This document shows, piece by piece, positions 43,836 to 52,675 of a DNA stretch of 64,000 bases. The translations under genes and the position numbers were made by a program. Within the stretch, counting starts at the first letter, position 1, and each line of letters begins with the position of its first letter. The stretch comes from Rhodospirillaceae bacterium (GTDB lineage Bacteria > Pseudomonadota > Alphaproteobacteria > Rhodospirillales > Rhodospirillaceae). Below the pieces are notes generated by a model that worked only from the letters and a program-made list of their open reading frames with translations, was not told the origin of the DNA and did not search any database. Location: positions 1 to 64,000 of the forward strand of contig CANJRD010000007.1 of NCBI GenBank assembly GCA_947476695.1. The letters are read 5' to 3'.

Positions 43836-45737
43836 ATGGCTTATGCGCTTGAGTCGGGTGCGGCTGCAGTCTCCATTGTCGAGAAACCCAAGTCGCGGGT
43901 TCCGAACGCCACACCGGCCCAGTCGAAGCGCGACTCCCTGGCCCTGGTCCCGTCGCTCAAGCTCGACCGCGACCGCGATTCCCTGCTGACCGATTTCGGC
44001 AAGGCCACGATGGAGGACCGCTACCTGCTGAAGGGCGAGTCCTACCAGGACATGTTCGCGCGCGTCTCCACGGCCTATGCCGACGACGTCGACCACGCCC
44101 AGCGCATTTACGATTACATCTCGAAGCTGTGGTTCATGCCGGCGACCCCGGTGCTGTCGAACGGCGGCGCCAATCGCGGTCTGCCGATCTCCTGCTTCCT
44201 GAATTCTGTGAACGACGATCTCGAAGGCATCGTCGGCACCTGGACCGAGAACGTCTGGCTGGCCTCCAACGGCGGCGGCATCGGCACTTACTGGGGCAAG
44301 GTTCGCTCCATCGGCGAGAAGGTGAAGAACGCCGGCCAAACCTCGGGCATCATCCCCTTCGTGCGCGTGATGGACAGCCTCACGCTGGCGATCAGCCAAG
44401 GCTCGCTGCGCCGCGGCTCGGCGGCTGTGTACCTCGATGTGCACCACCCGGAGATCGAGGAGTTCCTCGAGATCCGCAAGCCGTCGGGCGATTTCAACCG
44501 CAAGAGCCTGAATCTCCATCACGGCCTGAACATCACCGACGAGTTCATGGAAGCCGTGCGCGACGACGTTCCGTTCGCCCTGCGCAGCCCGAAGTCGAAC
44601 GCAGTGATGAAGCACGTCAACGCGCGCGAGCTGTGGCAGAAGATTCTCGAGACCCGCCTGCAGACCGGCGAGCCGTACCTGATCTTCGCCGACACCGTGA
44701 ACCGCCAGATGCCGAAGCATCAGCGCGACCTCGGCATGAAGGTCACCACCTCGAACCTGTGCAGCGAGATCATGCTGCACACCGGCCCCGACCATCAGGG
44801 CGTCGACCGCACGGCCGTCTGCTGCCTGTCGTCGCTGAACGTCGAGACCTGGGACGAGTGGCACGACCACCCGACCTTCATCGAAGACGTGATGCGCTTC
44901 CTCGACAACGTCCTGCAGGATTTCATCGATCGCGCGCCGGACGCCATGGAACGCGCCAAGTACTCGGCGATGCGCGAGCGTTCGGTCGGCCTGGGCGTGA
45001 TGGGCTATCACTCGTTCCTGCAGCAGAAGGGCATCCCCTTCGAGAGCGCCATGGCGAAGTCCTGGAACATCAAGATGTTCAAGCACATCCGCATGGGCGC
45101 CGACGCGGCCTCGGTGAAGCTGGCGCAAGAGCGCGGCGCGTGCCCGGACGCCGCAGAGTCCGGCGTGATGGCGCGTTTCTCGCATAAGCTTGCGATCGCG
45201 CCGACGGCCTCGATCAGCATCATCTGCGGCGGCACCAGCCCTTGCATCGAACCGATCCCGGCGAACATCTATACCCACAAGACGCTCTCCGGCTCCTTCG
45301 CCGTGAAGAACATCTATCTGGAAAAGCTGCTTGCCGCGAAAGGCCTGGACAACCCGGCCACCTGGAACTCGATCCTTGAGCACGAAGGTTCGGTCCAGCA
45401 CCTCAACGGTCTGACCGACGACGAGAAGGCCGTGTACAAAACGGCGTTCGAGATCGATCAGCGCTGGGTGGTGGAGTTCGCCGCCGACCGCAGCCCGTAT
45501 ATCTGCCAGGGCCAGTCGATCAACCTGTACCTGCCGTCCGACATCGATAAGTGGGACCTGCTGATGCTGCATTGGAAGGCTTGGGAGTCGGGCGTGAAGA
45601 GCCTGTACTACCTGCGTTCCAAATCAGTGCAGCGTGCGGCCTTCGCCGGCGTCGAGGCCGACAACACCCGCGCCTGGCCGGAACGCCGCCTCATCGAGAA
45701 CAAGACGGACTACGAGGAATGCCTCGCCTGCCAATAG
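43836..45737 (+). CDS. nrdA: class I ribonucleotide reductase, alpha subunit
   Basis: 633 residues from ATG 43836, with GAGGGG upstream. The catalytic cysteines are visible in PISCFLNS, TSNLCSEIML (thiyl site) and AVCCLSSLNV; the radical-transfer Tyr pair is in SLYYLRSKS, and the C-terminal redox pair CLAC (YEECLACQ) is complete. The ~90-residue ATP cone at the N-terminus of the E. coli enzyme is missing, so overall activity control by ATP/dATP through this domain is not expected. It converts ribonucleoside diphosphates to deoxy forms with NrdB. It is followed 42 bases later by nrdB. Confidence 0.96.
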   Translation: MAYALESGAAAVSIVEKPKSRVPNATPAQSKRDSLALVPSLKLDRDRDSLLTDFGKATMEDRYLLKGESYQDMFARVSTAYADDVDHAQRIYDYISKLWFMPATPVLSNGGANRGLPISCFLNSVNDDLEGIVGTWTENVWLASNGGGIGTYWGKVRSIGEKVKNAGQTSGIIPFVRVMDSLTLAISQGSLRRGSAAVYLDVHHPEIEEFLEIRKPSGDFNRKSLNLHHGLNITDEFMEAVRDDVPFALRSPKSNAVMKHVNARELWQKILETRLQTGEPYLIFADTVNRQMPKHQRDLGMKVTTSNLCSEIMLHTGPDHQGVDRTAVCCLSSLNVETWDEWHDHPTFIEDVMRFLDNVLQDFIDRAPDAMERAKYSAMRERSVGLGVMGYHSFLQQKGIPFESAMAKSWNIKMFKHIRMGADAASVKLAQERGACPDAAESGVMARFSHKLAIAPTASISIICGGTSPCIEPIPANIYTHKTLSGSFAVKNIYLEKLLAAKGLDNPATWNSILEHEGSVQHLNGLTDDEKAVYKTAFEIDQRWVVEFAADRSPYICQGQSINLYLPSDIDKWDLLMLHWKAWESGVKSLYYLRSKSVQRAAFAGVEADNTRAWPERRLIENKTDYEECLACQ

Positions 45738-45779
45738 GCGCCGCGACGTTCCTCACTCCACTCCGGAAAGACTGCCCGC

Positions 45780-46859
45780 ATGAACAAGATCATCACCACG
45801 GCCGAAGTGTCTCCGCTTGTCGGCCGTACGCTGCCCGGTCTGATGACGCCGAGCCAGGGCTATAAGCCGTTCCGCTATCCGTGGGCGCACGACTACTGGA
45901 AGCGCCAGCAGCAGATCCACTGGATGCCGGAAGAAGTGCCGTTGGGCGAAGACTGCAAAGACTGGGCGACCGGTCTGACCGACAACGAGCGCAGCCTGCT
46001 CAGCCAGATTTTCCGCTTCTTCACCCAATCCGACATTGAGGTGAACGACAACTACATGGAGCGCTACGCGCGCGTCTTCAAGCCGACCGAGATCAAGATG
46101 ATGCTCTCGGCCTTCTCCAACATGGAGACGGTGCACATCGCGGCTTACGCCCTGCTGCTCGAGACGATCGGCATGCCGGAGACTGAGTTCGGCACCTTCA
46201 TGCAGTACAAAGAGATGGCCGATAAGCACAGCTACATGCAGAAGTTCGGCGTGGATACAGACGCCGACATCGCGCGCACGCTGGCCATGTTCGGCGGCTT
46301 CACCGAAGGCCTGCAGCTGTTCGCCAGCTTCGCGATGCTGCTGAACTTCCCGCGCCAGAACAAGATGAAGGGCATGGGCCAGATCGTGTCGTGGTCGGTG
46401 CGCGATGAATCGCTGCACTGCGAAGCGATCATCAAGCTGTTCCACACCTTCGCCAAGGAAACCGGCTGTCTGACGCAGTCCGTGAAGGACGACATCGTCG
46501 ATTGCTGCAAGACCGTCGTTGGCCTGGAAGACAAGTTCATCGAACTCGCCTTCTCGCTGGGCCCGGTCAACGGCATGACGCCGGAAGACATCCAGAAGTA
46601 CATTCGTTATGTCGCCGATTGGCGCCTGGGCCAGCTCGGCCTGCCGCAGATCTATAACGTCGCGGAACATCCGCTGCCCTGGCTGCAGCAGATACTGAAT
46701 GGTGTCGAACACGCCAACTTCTTCGAGACGCGCTCCACCGAATACTCCAAGGCCGCCACGCAAGGCATCTGGCACGGCCCGCAGGGCGTGTGGTCGCACT
46801 TCGACAAGATGGTCTCGACCCGCAAGACAGTCGCCGGCACCATCGTCGGCAACGCCTAA
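45780..46859 (+). CDS. nrdB: class I ribonucleotide reductase, beta subunit
   Basis: 359 residues. The metal ligands and radical Tyr are present: Glu-x-x-His-x-x-x-Tyr in NMETVHIAAYALLLE, an Asp/Glu region in SDIEVNDNY, Glu in FTEGLQLFAS and the Glu-His pair in RDESLHCEAI. Helical ferritin-like fold. No ATP cone. The enzyme makes and stores the tyrosyl radical for nrdA. The start MNKIITTAEVSP follows a CGGAAAG region. A terminator-like hairpin lies 66 bases after the stop. Confidence 0.96.
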   Translation: MNKIITTAEVSPLVGRTLPGLMTPSQGYKPFRYPWAHDYWKRQQQIHWMPEEVPLGEDCKDWATGLTDNERSLLSQIFRFFTQSDIEVNDNYMERYARVFKPTEIKMMLSAFSNMETVHIAAYALLLETIGMPETEFGTFMQYKEMADKHSYMQKFGVDTDADIARTLAMFGGFTEGLQLFASFAMLLNFPRQNKMKGMGQIVSWSVRDESLHCEAIIKLFHTFAKETGCLTQSVKDDIVDCCKTVVGLEDKFIELAFSLGPVNGMTPEDIQKYIRYVADWRLGQLGLPQIYNVAEHPLPWLQQILNGVEHANFFETRSTEYSKAATQGIWHGPQGVWSHFDKMVSTRKTVAGTIVGNA

Positions 46860-46906
46860 AGGCTGTCGTCGCGTTTATATGGGGTGCGTTAGTCCGCAGG
46901 GACGGC

Positions 46907-47038
46907 GTGGTGGTTCTGCGTTTCAGCCCGTTAGGCGGGCTTTCGAATGATGAAGCCACGCGCAGCGCCGCCTGGAACACCGTGCCGGTCGTCGGTTTGC
47001 CCGAAGATCGCGATCTGAAAATCGATTTTCTCGGCTGA
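46907..47038 (+). CDS. possible small protein downstream of nrdB
   Basis: A 43-residue frame from GTG 46907, with AGGGA five bases upstream: VVVLRFSPLGG, then EATRSAAWNTVPVVGLPEDRDLKIDFLG, in pieces. Codon choice in the second half is G/C-rich at third positions, as for real genes here. A hairpin that may end nrdB transcription lies inside the frame, which argues against it. No family recognised. Confidence 0.25.
   Translation: MVVLRFSPLGGLSNDEATRSAAWNTVPVVGLPEDRDLKIDFLG
46925..46944 (+). terminator. possible terminator after nrdB
   Basis: AGCCCG (46925-46930) and CGGGCT (46936-46941) with a 5-base loop, followed by TTC. The stem is short and the T run weak. Confidence 0.4.
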
Positions 47039-47153
47039 TTGCCAACCCATGCGATTGCCCACGCTGGCGATTGAAAGCCCGCGTTAAATCCTTTTGAATG
47101 CCGCCCAGGGGAAGACGGATGTCTTCGTGAAGGGGGCGGCGCGATGAGCGCCG

Positions 47154-47528
47154 ATGCCAGCGATGGAAATCGCTTTGGATACGGTCAGCTTTGTCATCAA
47201 CAAGGCACGCGAACTTGTTATCGATGAAAGCCGGGATGACGACGATGAGGACAGCGACGAAGGCGGGTCGGCCTTCGCCAGTTCGCCCGAAGTCGACGAG
47301 CTGCGCGAATTCATCGAAGGCCTGAACGAGGACGAGCAGGCCGAACTCGTGGCCATCGCCTGGATCGGTCACGGCACCTTCACGGCAGAGGATTGGGACG
47401 AGGCGGTTGAATCCGCGCTCGAAGAACATCCCAAGTCCGCCGCCGAATATCTGCTGACGTTGCCGCTGTTGGCAGAAGATCTGGAAAGCGGCTTGGCCGA
47501 CCTCGGCCTCGAGGTCGAAGACGAGTAG
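47154..47528 (+). CDS. DUF3775 family protein
   Basis: 124 residues from ATG 47154; ATG 47163 is the alternative. It is strongly acidic (DDDDEDSDEGG near residues 28-38). The block SPEVDELREFIEGLNEDEQAELVAI, then AWIGHGTF and W-D-E-A are the core of DUF3775, a small family of unknown function in alphaproteobacteria. Ten bases separate it from the first of three hydrolase genes, but it lacks a signal peptide and may simply be a neighbour. Confidence 0.8.
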   Translation: MPAMEIALDTVSFVINKARELVIDESRDDDDEDSDEGGSAFASSPEVDELREFIEGLNEDEQAELVAIAWIGHGTFTAEDWDEAVESALEEHPKSAAEYLLTLPLLAEDLESGLADLGLEVEDE

Positions 47529-47538
47529 GGAGAACGCC

Positions 47539-48501
47539 ATGCAAGCCTCCGCTCCGGTTCTGTCGCGCCGCCATGCGCTCGCGCTGGGCGCGGCGGGCTT
47601 CGCTTTCGGCTTGAAGCCGGCACGCGCCGCAGATTATCAGCGCAGTTGGACGTTCGGCGACGTGACCGTCAGTCGCGTTGTCGAAATGTCGGCACCTTAT
47701 CCGGCGGACAAGGCGTTTCCCGGCGCAGCCCTGGAGGCTTTCGACGAGAACCCCTGGCTGGTGCCGCACTTCTACGACCCGAAGGTCAAAGGCGTGATCT
47801 TCACGTACCAGGCCTGGATCGTGCGTACGCCGAAAATGGTGCTGCTGATGGACGGTGGCTTCGGCGAGGCGATGCCGAAGGAGCGTCCCGGCATGACGGC
47901 GGAATCCTTCCTCGACAATCTGAAAGCCGCCAAAGTCGCTCCAGATCAGGTCAACTACGCAATGAACAGCCATTTCCATTCCGATCACATCGGTTGGAAC
48001 ACACGGCGCGACGGCGATAAGCGCGTGCCGATGTGGGGAAAAGCGCGCTATCTGTTCGACCGAACTGAGGTCGAATTCTTCGCCAAAGCTGCGGCGGCCG
48101 GCCAGCCGATGGGCGCGAGCTTCAACGTCAGCATCAAACCCGTGATCGATGCCGGCGTTGCCGACTTGATCGACGGCGACCGCGATCTGGGCGACGGCGT
48201 GCGCATCCTTGCGCTGCCGGGCCACACGCCCGGTCATCATGGTGTCGCGATCGATTCCAAAGGCAAGCGTGCGGTGCTGTGCGGCGATCTGTTCCACAGC
48301 CCCATCGAGATCGTTCATCCGGAGTGGGATGTGGTGTTCGATTACGACAAGAACGAAGGCCGCAAGGCGCGCAATAAATTCCTCGACCAGTACACCGACG
48401 TTGACGTGACGATCTTTGCCGCGCACTTCGGCGGACCGACCGCCGGCAAGATCGTCAGCGAGAAGGGCGGCAAGCGGGTATTCAAGACCCTCGTGCCGTG
48501 A
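47539..48501 (+). CDS. Tat-exported MBL-fold metallo-hydrolase, copy 1
   Basis: 320 residues. N-terminus SRRHALALGAAGFAFG with AxA (ARA) is a twin-arginine signal. The metal motif HFHSDH (MNSHFHSDHIGWN) near residue 145 is the HxHxDH of the metallo-beta-lactamase fold; later His in LPGHTPGHH and the Asp in GDLFHSPIE complete the site. The layout, with a signal peptide and 320 residues, resembles the methyl parathion hydrolase / lactonase group. Substrate unknown. Copy 2 starts within its last four bases, so they are translationally coupled. Confidence 0.9.
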   Translation: MQASAPVLSRRHALALGAAGFAFGLKPARAADYQRSWTFGDVTVSRVVEMSAPYPADKAFPGAALEAFDENPWLVPHFYDPKVKGVIFTYQAWIVRTPKMVLLMDGGFGEAMPKERPGMTAESFLDNLKAAKVAPDQVNYAMNSHFHSDHIGWNTRRDGDKRVPMWGKARYLFDRTEVEFFAKAAAAGQPMGASFNVSIKPVIDAGVADLIDGDRDLGDGVRILALPGHTPGHHGVAIDSKGKRAVLCGDLFHSPIEIVHPEWDVVFDYDKNEGRKARNKFLDQYTDVDVTIFAAHFGGPTAGKIVSEKGGKRVFKTLVP

Positions 48502-49466
48502 TGCGCCGACCGTTCGCCATTTCACGGCGTCATCTGCTTGCCTCTGCTGCGGCCAGCTTTGCCTTCGGCCACGGCGCGCGTGCGGCGGAATATTCCCGCA
48601 GCTGGACCTTCGGCAATGTGACGGTCTCCAAGATTGTCGAGATGTCGGCGCCGCTGCCGGCCCGGCGTCATTTCCCCGACGCGCCATTGGACGTCCTCGA
48701 CGAGAACGCGAGCTGGCTTGCGCCTCACTTCTACGATCCCGCGACCAAGAACGACATATCGACCTATCAGGCCTACGTCGTGCGGACGCAGCGGATCGTG
48801 CTGGTCATGGACGGCGGCTACGGCGACTTCCTGCCGTCGGAGGCCGAGCGCCCCGGGCAGCATCGGGAATCGTTTGTAGACAACCTGCGCCGCGCCGGCG
48901 TCGCGCCGGAGCAGGTGACGCATGTGATCAACAGCCACTTCCACGCCGATCACATCGGCTGGAATACGCGGCGCGACGGCGAAAACCGCGTGCCGATGTA
49001 TCCGAAGGCGCGCTATCTGTTCGACCGCAAGGAATACGACGCCACCGCAACGGCCGCCGCGACCAATGCCGGGACCGCGACAGCGTTCAACGCCTGCGTG
49101 AAGCCCGTGATGGAGGCCGGTGTCGGCGATCTGATCGACGGCGATCTCGACTTGGGCGACGGCTTGCGGATCGTGGCGACCCCGGGGCATACGCCCGGTC
49201 ACCATTCGCTCGCCATTGCCTCCAAGGGCCGGCGCGCGATCCTCAGCGGCGACGTGATTCACAATCCCATCGAGGTGCTGCACCCTGAATGGACGATGGG
49301 CTTCGACGCCGACAAGGATGCCGCCCGGGCCCAGCGCATCAAGTTCGTCGACGCGCATACCGACGTCGATGTGACGATCCTGGCGGCCCATTTCGGCGGG
49401 CCGACCGCCGGAAAGATCGTCAGCGAAAAGGGCGGCAAGCGGGTGTTCAGGACGCTGGTGCCTTAG
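48498..49466 (+). CDS. Tat-exported MBL-fold metallo-hydrolase, copy 2
   Basis: 322 residues, start overlapping copy 1 by four bases. Twin-arginine signal SRRHLLASAAASFAFG. Metal motif HFHADH (NSHFHADHIGWN), TPGHTPGHHSLA and SGDVIHNPIE. It is close to copy 1 along its length (for example the shared AAHFGGPTAGKIVSEKGG near the end), so they are recent tandem duplicates that keep all metal ligands. Confidence 0.9.
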   Translation: MMRRPFAISRRHLLASAAASFAFGHGARAAEYSRSWTFGNVTVSKIVEMSAPLPARRHFPDAPLDVLDENASWLAPHFYDPATKNDISTYQAYVVRTQRIVLVMDGGYGDFLPSEAERPGQHRESFVDNLRRAGVAPEQVTHVINSHFHADHIGWNTRRDGENRVPMYPKARYLFDRKEYDATATAAATNAGTATAFNACVKPVMEAGVGDLIDGDLDLGDGLRIVATPGHTPGHHSLAIASKGRRAILSGDVIHNPIEVLHPEWTMGFDADKDAARAQRIKFVDAHTDVDVTILAAHFGGPTAGKIVSEKGGKRVFRTLVP

Positions 49467-49542
49467 GCCTTGGTACGCGGTGGCCATTGAACGGCACCGA
49501 CGCGCCTTCTACTCTTTCCGCTTATCTCCAGGGGAGGCTTTC

Positions 49543-50505
49543 ATGTCGGACAAGTTGATCTCGCGTCGTGGCGTCATCGGTGCGGGCCTAGGCGCGCTCG
49601 CGGCAACGCGTCTGCGCCCTGCCGGCGCGCAGGCCTTTCCGTCGACCTGGACCTTCGGCGAGGTGACGATCAGCAAGGTGCTCGACATGACGGGCCCGTT
49701 CTCCGCCGCGCGCGCGTTTCCCGGCGCGGATCTGTCCGAGATGGACAAATACGCCGACATGCTGGTGCCCTGGCACTACGAACCGGCGACGAAGAACGTC
49801 CTGTTCGACTATCAGGCCTTCGTCGTGCGCACGCCCCGCTATGTGATCGTGGTCGACGGCGGCCAAGGCAACGACAAGCCGCGCGGCAGTTCCGAAGCGA
49901 ATATGCGCAAAGGCCCATTCCTGGAGAACCTGAAGGCCGCCGGCGTCGTGCCGGAACAGGTGAACTTCGTGATGAATACACATTTCCATTCGGATCACGT
50001 CGGCTGGAACACAAGCACGAAGGACGGTAAGTTCGTGCCGACGTTCCCGAACGCGCGCTACATCTTCAATCAGGCCGAGGTCGACGGTTCACGCGCCAAT
50101 CTGGCCGCGGCCGGCATCGGCGTTTCGTTCGCCGACAGCATCCAGCCTGTACTGGACGCGAACATCGTCGACTTCATCAAGGGTGACCGCGAGATCGACA
50201 ACGGCGTGCGCATCGTCTTCTCGCCCGGCCACACGCCCGGGCACCAGGCTTTGTCGATCAACTCGAAGGGCAAGCGTGCGATCCTCTGCGGCGACCTGAT
50301 CCACAATCCGATCGAAGTCGTGCATCCCGAATGGGAAGTGCTGTTCGACGCCGACAAGGAAGCCGGCAAGGTGCAGCGCCATAAGTTCGTCGACGGCCAT
50401 ACAGACGTCGATGTGACGATCTTCGCCGCCCATTTCCGCGGCCCGACGGCGGGCAAGATCGTCAGCGAACGCGGCGGCAAGCGTCTGTTCAAGATGCTGG
50501 CCTAG
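49543..50505 (+). CDS. Tat-exported MBL-fold metallo-hydrolase, copy 3
   Basis: 320 residues from ATG 49543, preceded by GGGGAGG; an upstream extension of 21 codons is not supported. Twin-arginine signal SRRGVIGAGLGALAATR. Metal motif HFHSDH (MNTHFHSDHVGWN), PGHTPGHQALS, CGDLIHNPIE. More diverged from copies 1 and 2 than they are from one another, but the same family. Separate ribosome binding site; 76 bases from copy 2. The three together suggest a periplasmic hydrolase family that has broadened its substrate range. Confidence 0.9.
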   Translation: MSDKLISRRGVIGAGLGALAATRLRPAGAQAFPSTWTFGEVTISKVLDMTGPFSAARAFPGADLSEMDKYADMLVPWHYEPATKNVLFDYQAFVVRTPRYVIVVDGGQGNDKPRGSSEANMRKGPFLENLKAAGVVPEQVNFVMNTHFHSDHVGWNTSTKDGKFVPTFPNARYIFNQAEVDGSRANLAAAGIGVSFADSIQPVLDANIVDFIKGDREIDNGVRIVFSPGHTPGHQALSINSKGKRAILCGDLIHNPIEVVHPEWEVLFDADKEAGKVQRHKFVDGHTDVDVTIFAAHFRGPTAGKIVSERGGKRLFKMLA

Positions 50506-50510
50506 CCGCA

Positions 50511-50561
50511 GTCGCGGTTGTCCTTGCGCGCGGGTGAGGCCGGCGAAAAGAAAACCGCGAC
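50511..50561. repeat. 9-bp inverted repeat between convergent genes
   Basis: GTCGCGGTT (50511-50519) and AACCGCGAC (50553-50561) are exact complements 33 bases apart, just before the end of the opposing gene. Possibly a terminator with a long loop, or a binding site. Confidence 0.35.
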
Positions 50562-50573
50562 CACGCGAATGAG

Positions 50574-51116
50574 CTAGCTGTTCGCCTGTTGTTGCGCGTC
50601 CAGCAGCACCGAAAGCGCGCGGCTGTTCGAAGGCTGGGCATTGCCCGACACGAGGGGGTTTGGATTGGGCTCGTTCTTGGTCGAAGTCGATCCGTCCGTA
50701 TAGGTGATTGTCACGGTCACTGTGCCGTTGGCATTGGTCGTCGCGACCTGGCTGGCGATTGTCTTTTGGGAGTTGTCGGAGTTCGACGAGTCCTTGTCGC
50801 CGCCACCGTCCGGCGGCGGGCCGTGCGGGCCGCGTGCCTGCCGGGCGTTCTGGAACTCCGTTTGCAGCGACGAGAACGCGTCCTGCGCGCCGGAGAGATC
50901 GCCGGCGTCGAGCGCATCGCCGAGTTCCTCGATGTAGTTCGCCGCGGCGCTGCCGGCCGGCGGTTGCGGGCCGTTGGCGCTGTCGGATTGCAGCGAAGCA
51001 TAGGCCTTCTGCGCGCCGGCGAGATTGCCGGCCTTCAAGGCCTGCTGAAGACTTTGAAAGTCTGAGCGGACCTGCTGGAACTGCTGAGGGGTCTTCGAAA
51101 CGGGGTCAATCGGCAT
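50574..51116 (-). CDS. protein with two internal repeats of a helical motif
   Basis: 180 residues from ATG 51116, with a perfect AGAAGGAGG upstream. Residues ~14-45 (DFQSLQQALKAGNLAGAQKA) and ~68-97 (ELGDALDAGDLSGAQDAFSS) are two copies of a helical motif ending in FxSLQ/YASLQ. A Gly/Pro-rich spacer follows, then VTITYTDGSTSTKN, a beta-rich segment. Such repeats occur in proteins of unknown role in several proteobacteria. No signal peptide is visible, so it is probably cytosolic or exported by a special route. Confidence 0.75.
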   Translation of the reverse strand: MPIDPVSKTPQQFQQVRSDFQSLQQALKAGNLAGAQKAYASLQSDSANGPQPPAGSAAANYIEELGDALDAGDLSGAQDAFSSLQTEFQNARQARGPHGPPPDGGGDKDSSNSDNSQKTIASQVATTNANGTVTVTITYTDGSTSTKNEPNPNPLVSGNAQPSNSRALSVLLDAQQQANS

Positions 51117-51333
51117 GGGTGCCTCCTTCTGGGCGTTATGTTTTGGCCATCGCGCGCGCCGTTCCGAGTTCTCTCGAAAACGATGCGCCCTCATCGGCCG
51201 CTGCCGTGACCACCATCACGTACGTGGGTTATTTACCCACGCTTTACAAAGCCGGGCAAATGAATATTGGTAACGAAGTGCAACGTAACTGGCGCGAGGC
51301 TCCCTTGCGTGCGGATGTAACAGGCGACCTGGC

Positions 51334-52473
51334 ATGCCCGACGTGATGAAGAACGGCCCTCTCGCGGGTTTGCTTGTCGTCACCCTGGAACAAGCTGTCG
51401 CAGCGCCCTTGTGCAGCGCCCGGTTGGCCGATGCCGGCGCGCGCGTGATCAAGATCGAGCGCGCGGAAGGCGATTTCGCGCGCGGCTACGATACGGCGGT
51501 GAAAGGGCAGTCGACGTACTTCGTCTGGCTCAATCGCGGCAAGCAAAGCCTGGTCGCGGATATCAAGCAGCCGGACGACGCGGCGCTTCTGCATCGCATC
51601 CTGTCGCAGGCCGACGTGTTCATCCAGAACCTCGCGCCGGGTGCGGCGGCGCGCGCGGGCTTCGGCTCCGAAGAACTGCGCGCGCAATATCCGCGCCTGA
51701 TCACCGTCGATATTTCCGGCTATGGCGATACCGGGCCTTATGCGCAGATGAAAGCCTATGATCTGCTGGTGCAGGCCGAGAGCGGCTTGGCGATGATCAC
51801 CGGGCATCCCGCCGGACCTGGCCGTGTCGGCGTATCGGTTTGCGACATTGCCTGCGGGATGTCGGCGCATGCGGGCGTGCTGGAAGCGTTAATCGAACGC
51901 GGCATCACGGGGCGCGGCAAGGGGCTGAAGGTTTCCTTGTTCGACGGCATGGCCGACTGGATGAACGTGCCGCTGATGTATTACGAAGGCACCGGCAACG
52001 CCCCGCAACGCGTCGGCCTCGCGCATCCCACCATCAGTCCCTACGGCGCATTCGAGACCGCCGACGGTTCGCTGGTGCTGATCTCGATCCAGAACGAGCG
52101 CGAGTGGCAGGATCTTTGCGCCAAGTTCCTGGGTGAGGCGGACCTGCCGCGCAAGCCGGGTTTCGAGAATAACGGGGCGCGGGTGCGCAATCGTCCGGCG
52201 GTGGACGGCAAGGTCGCCGCCATGGTGAGGACGCTGACGCGCGATCAGGCGGCCGCGAAGCTGAACGCCGCCAACATCGCCTACGGCTTCGTCAACGATG
52301 TCGCATCGCTTGCGCACCACCCGGCGCTGCGCCGCGCCGACGTGCCCACGCCTGGCGGCATGGCGTCGATTGTCGCGCCGCCGGTGCAGACCAGTGACGG
52401 GCCCCGGGCGTTGGGTGCCGTGCCCGCCATCGGCGAGCACTCTGATCTGATCCGACGCGAGTTCGCGGGATAG
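51334..52473 (+). CDS. CaiB/BaiF family CoA-transferase
   Basis: 379 residues. GLLVVTLEQAVAAPLCSARLADAGARVIKIE, in pieces, is the typical start of type III CoA-transferases; GYGDTGPYAQMKAYDLLVQA carries the catalytic region, and VSVCDIACGMSAH follows. The enzyme moves CoA between carboxylic acids. No obvious partner gene is adjacent. The start could also be ATG 51346. Confidence 0.92.
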   Translation: MPDVMKNGPLAGLLVVTLEQAVAAPLCSARLADAGARVIKIERAEGDFARGYDTAVKGQSTYFVWLNRGKQSLVADIKQPDDAALLHRILSQADVFIQNLAPGAAARAGFGSEELRAQYPRLITVDISGYGDTGPYAQMKAYDLLVQAESGLAMITGHPAGPGRVGVSVCDIACGMSAHAGVLEALIERGITGRGKGLKVSLFDGMADWMNVPLMYYEGTGNAPQRVGLAHPTISPYGAFETADGSLVLISIQNEREWQDLCAKFLGEADLPRKPGFENNGARVRNRPAVDGKVAAMVRTLTRDQAAAKLNAANIAYGFVNDVASLAHHPALRRADVPTPGGMASIVAPPVQTSDGPRALGAVPAIGEHSDLIRREFAG

Positions 52474-52675
52474 GCCGAAATCCCTGCGAAATATTCACCG
52501 GGATACATCGCCGGCAGGGCCGATGGCCCCCGTCGGCCGTCCCACGGGGCGGAAACACGCGCAATTTATAGGGGAATCAGCTCCCAAAGGGGGGGCTTCC
52601 GACGCGCAGGCCTTGGGACGTGGACCGGGTCCGTTTATGATCGACCCACAGCCAATTTGCCTTGCGAGGATCATC

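Noticed and set aside
43827-45572. A 581-codon frame opposite nrdA
   Set aside because: Antisense shadow; the catalytic residues of NrdA on the plus strand are unmistakable.
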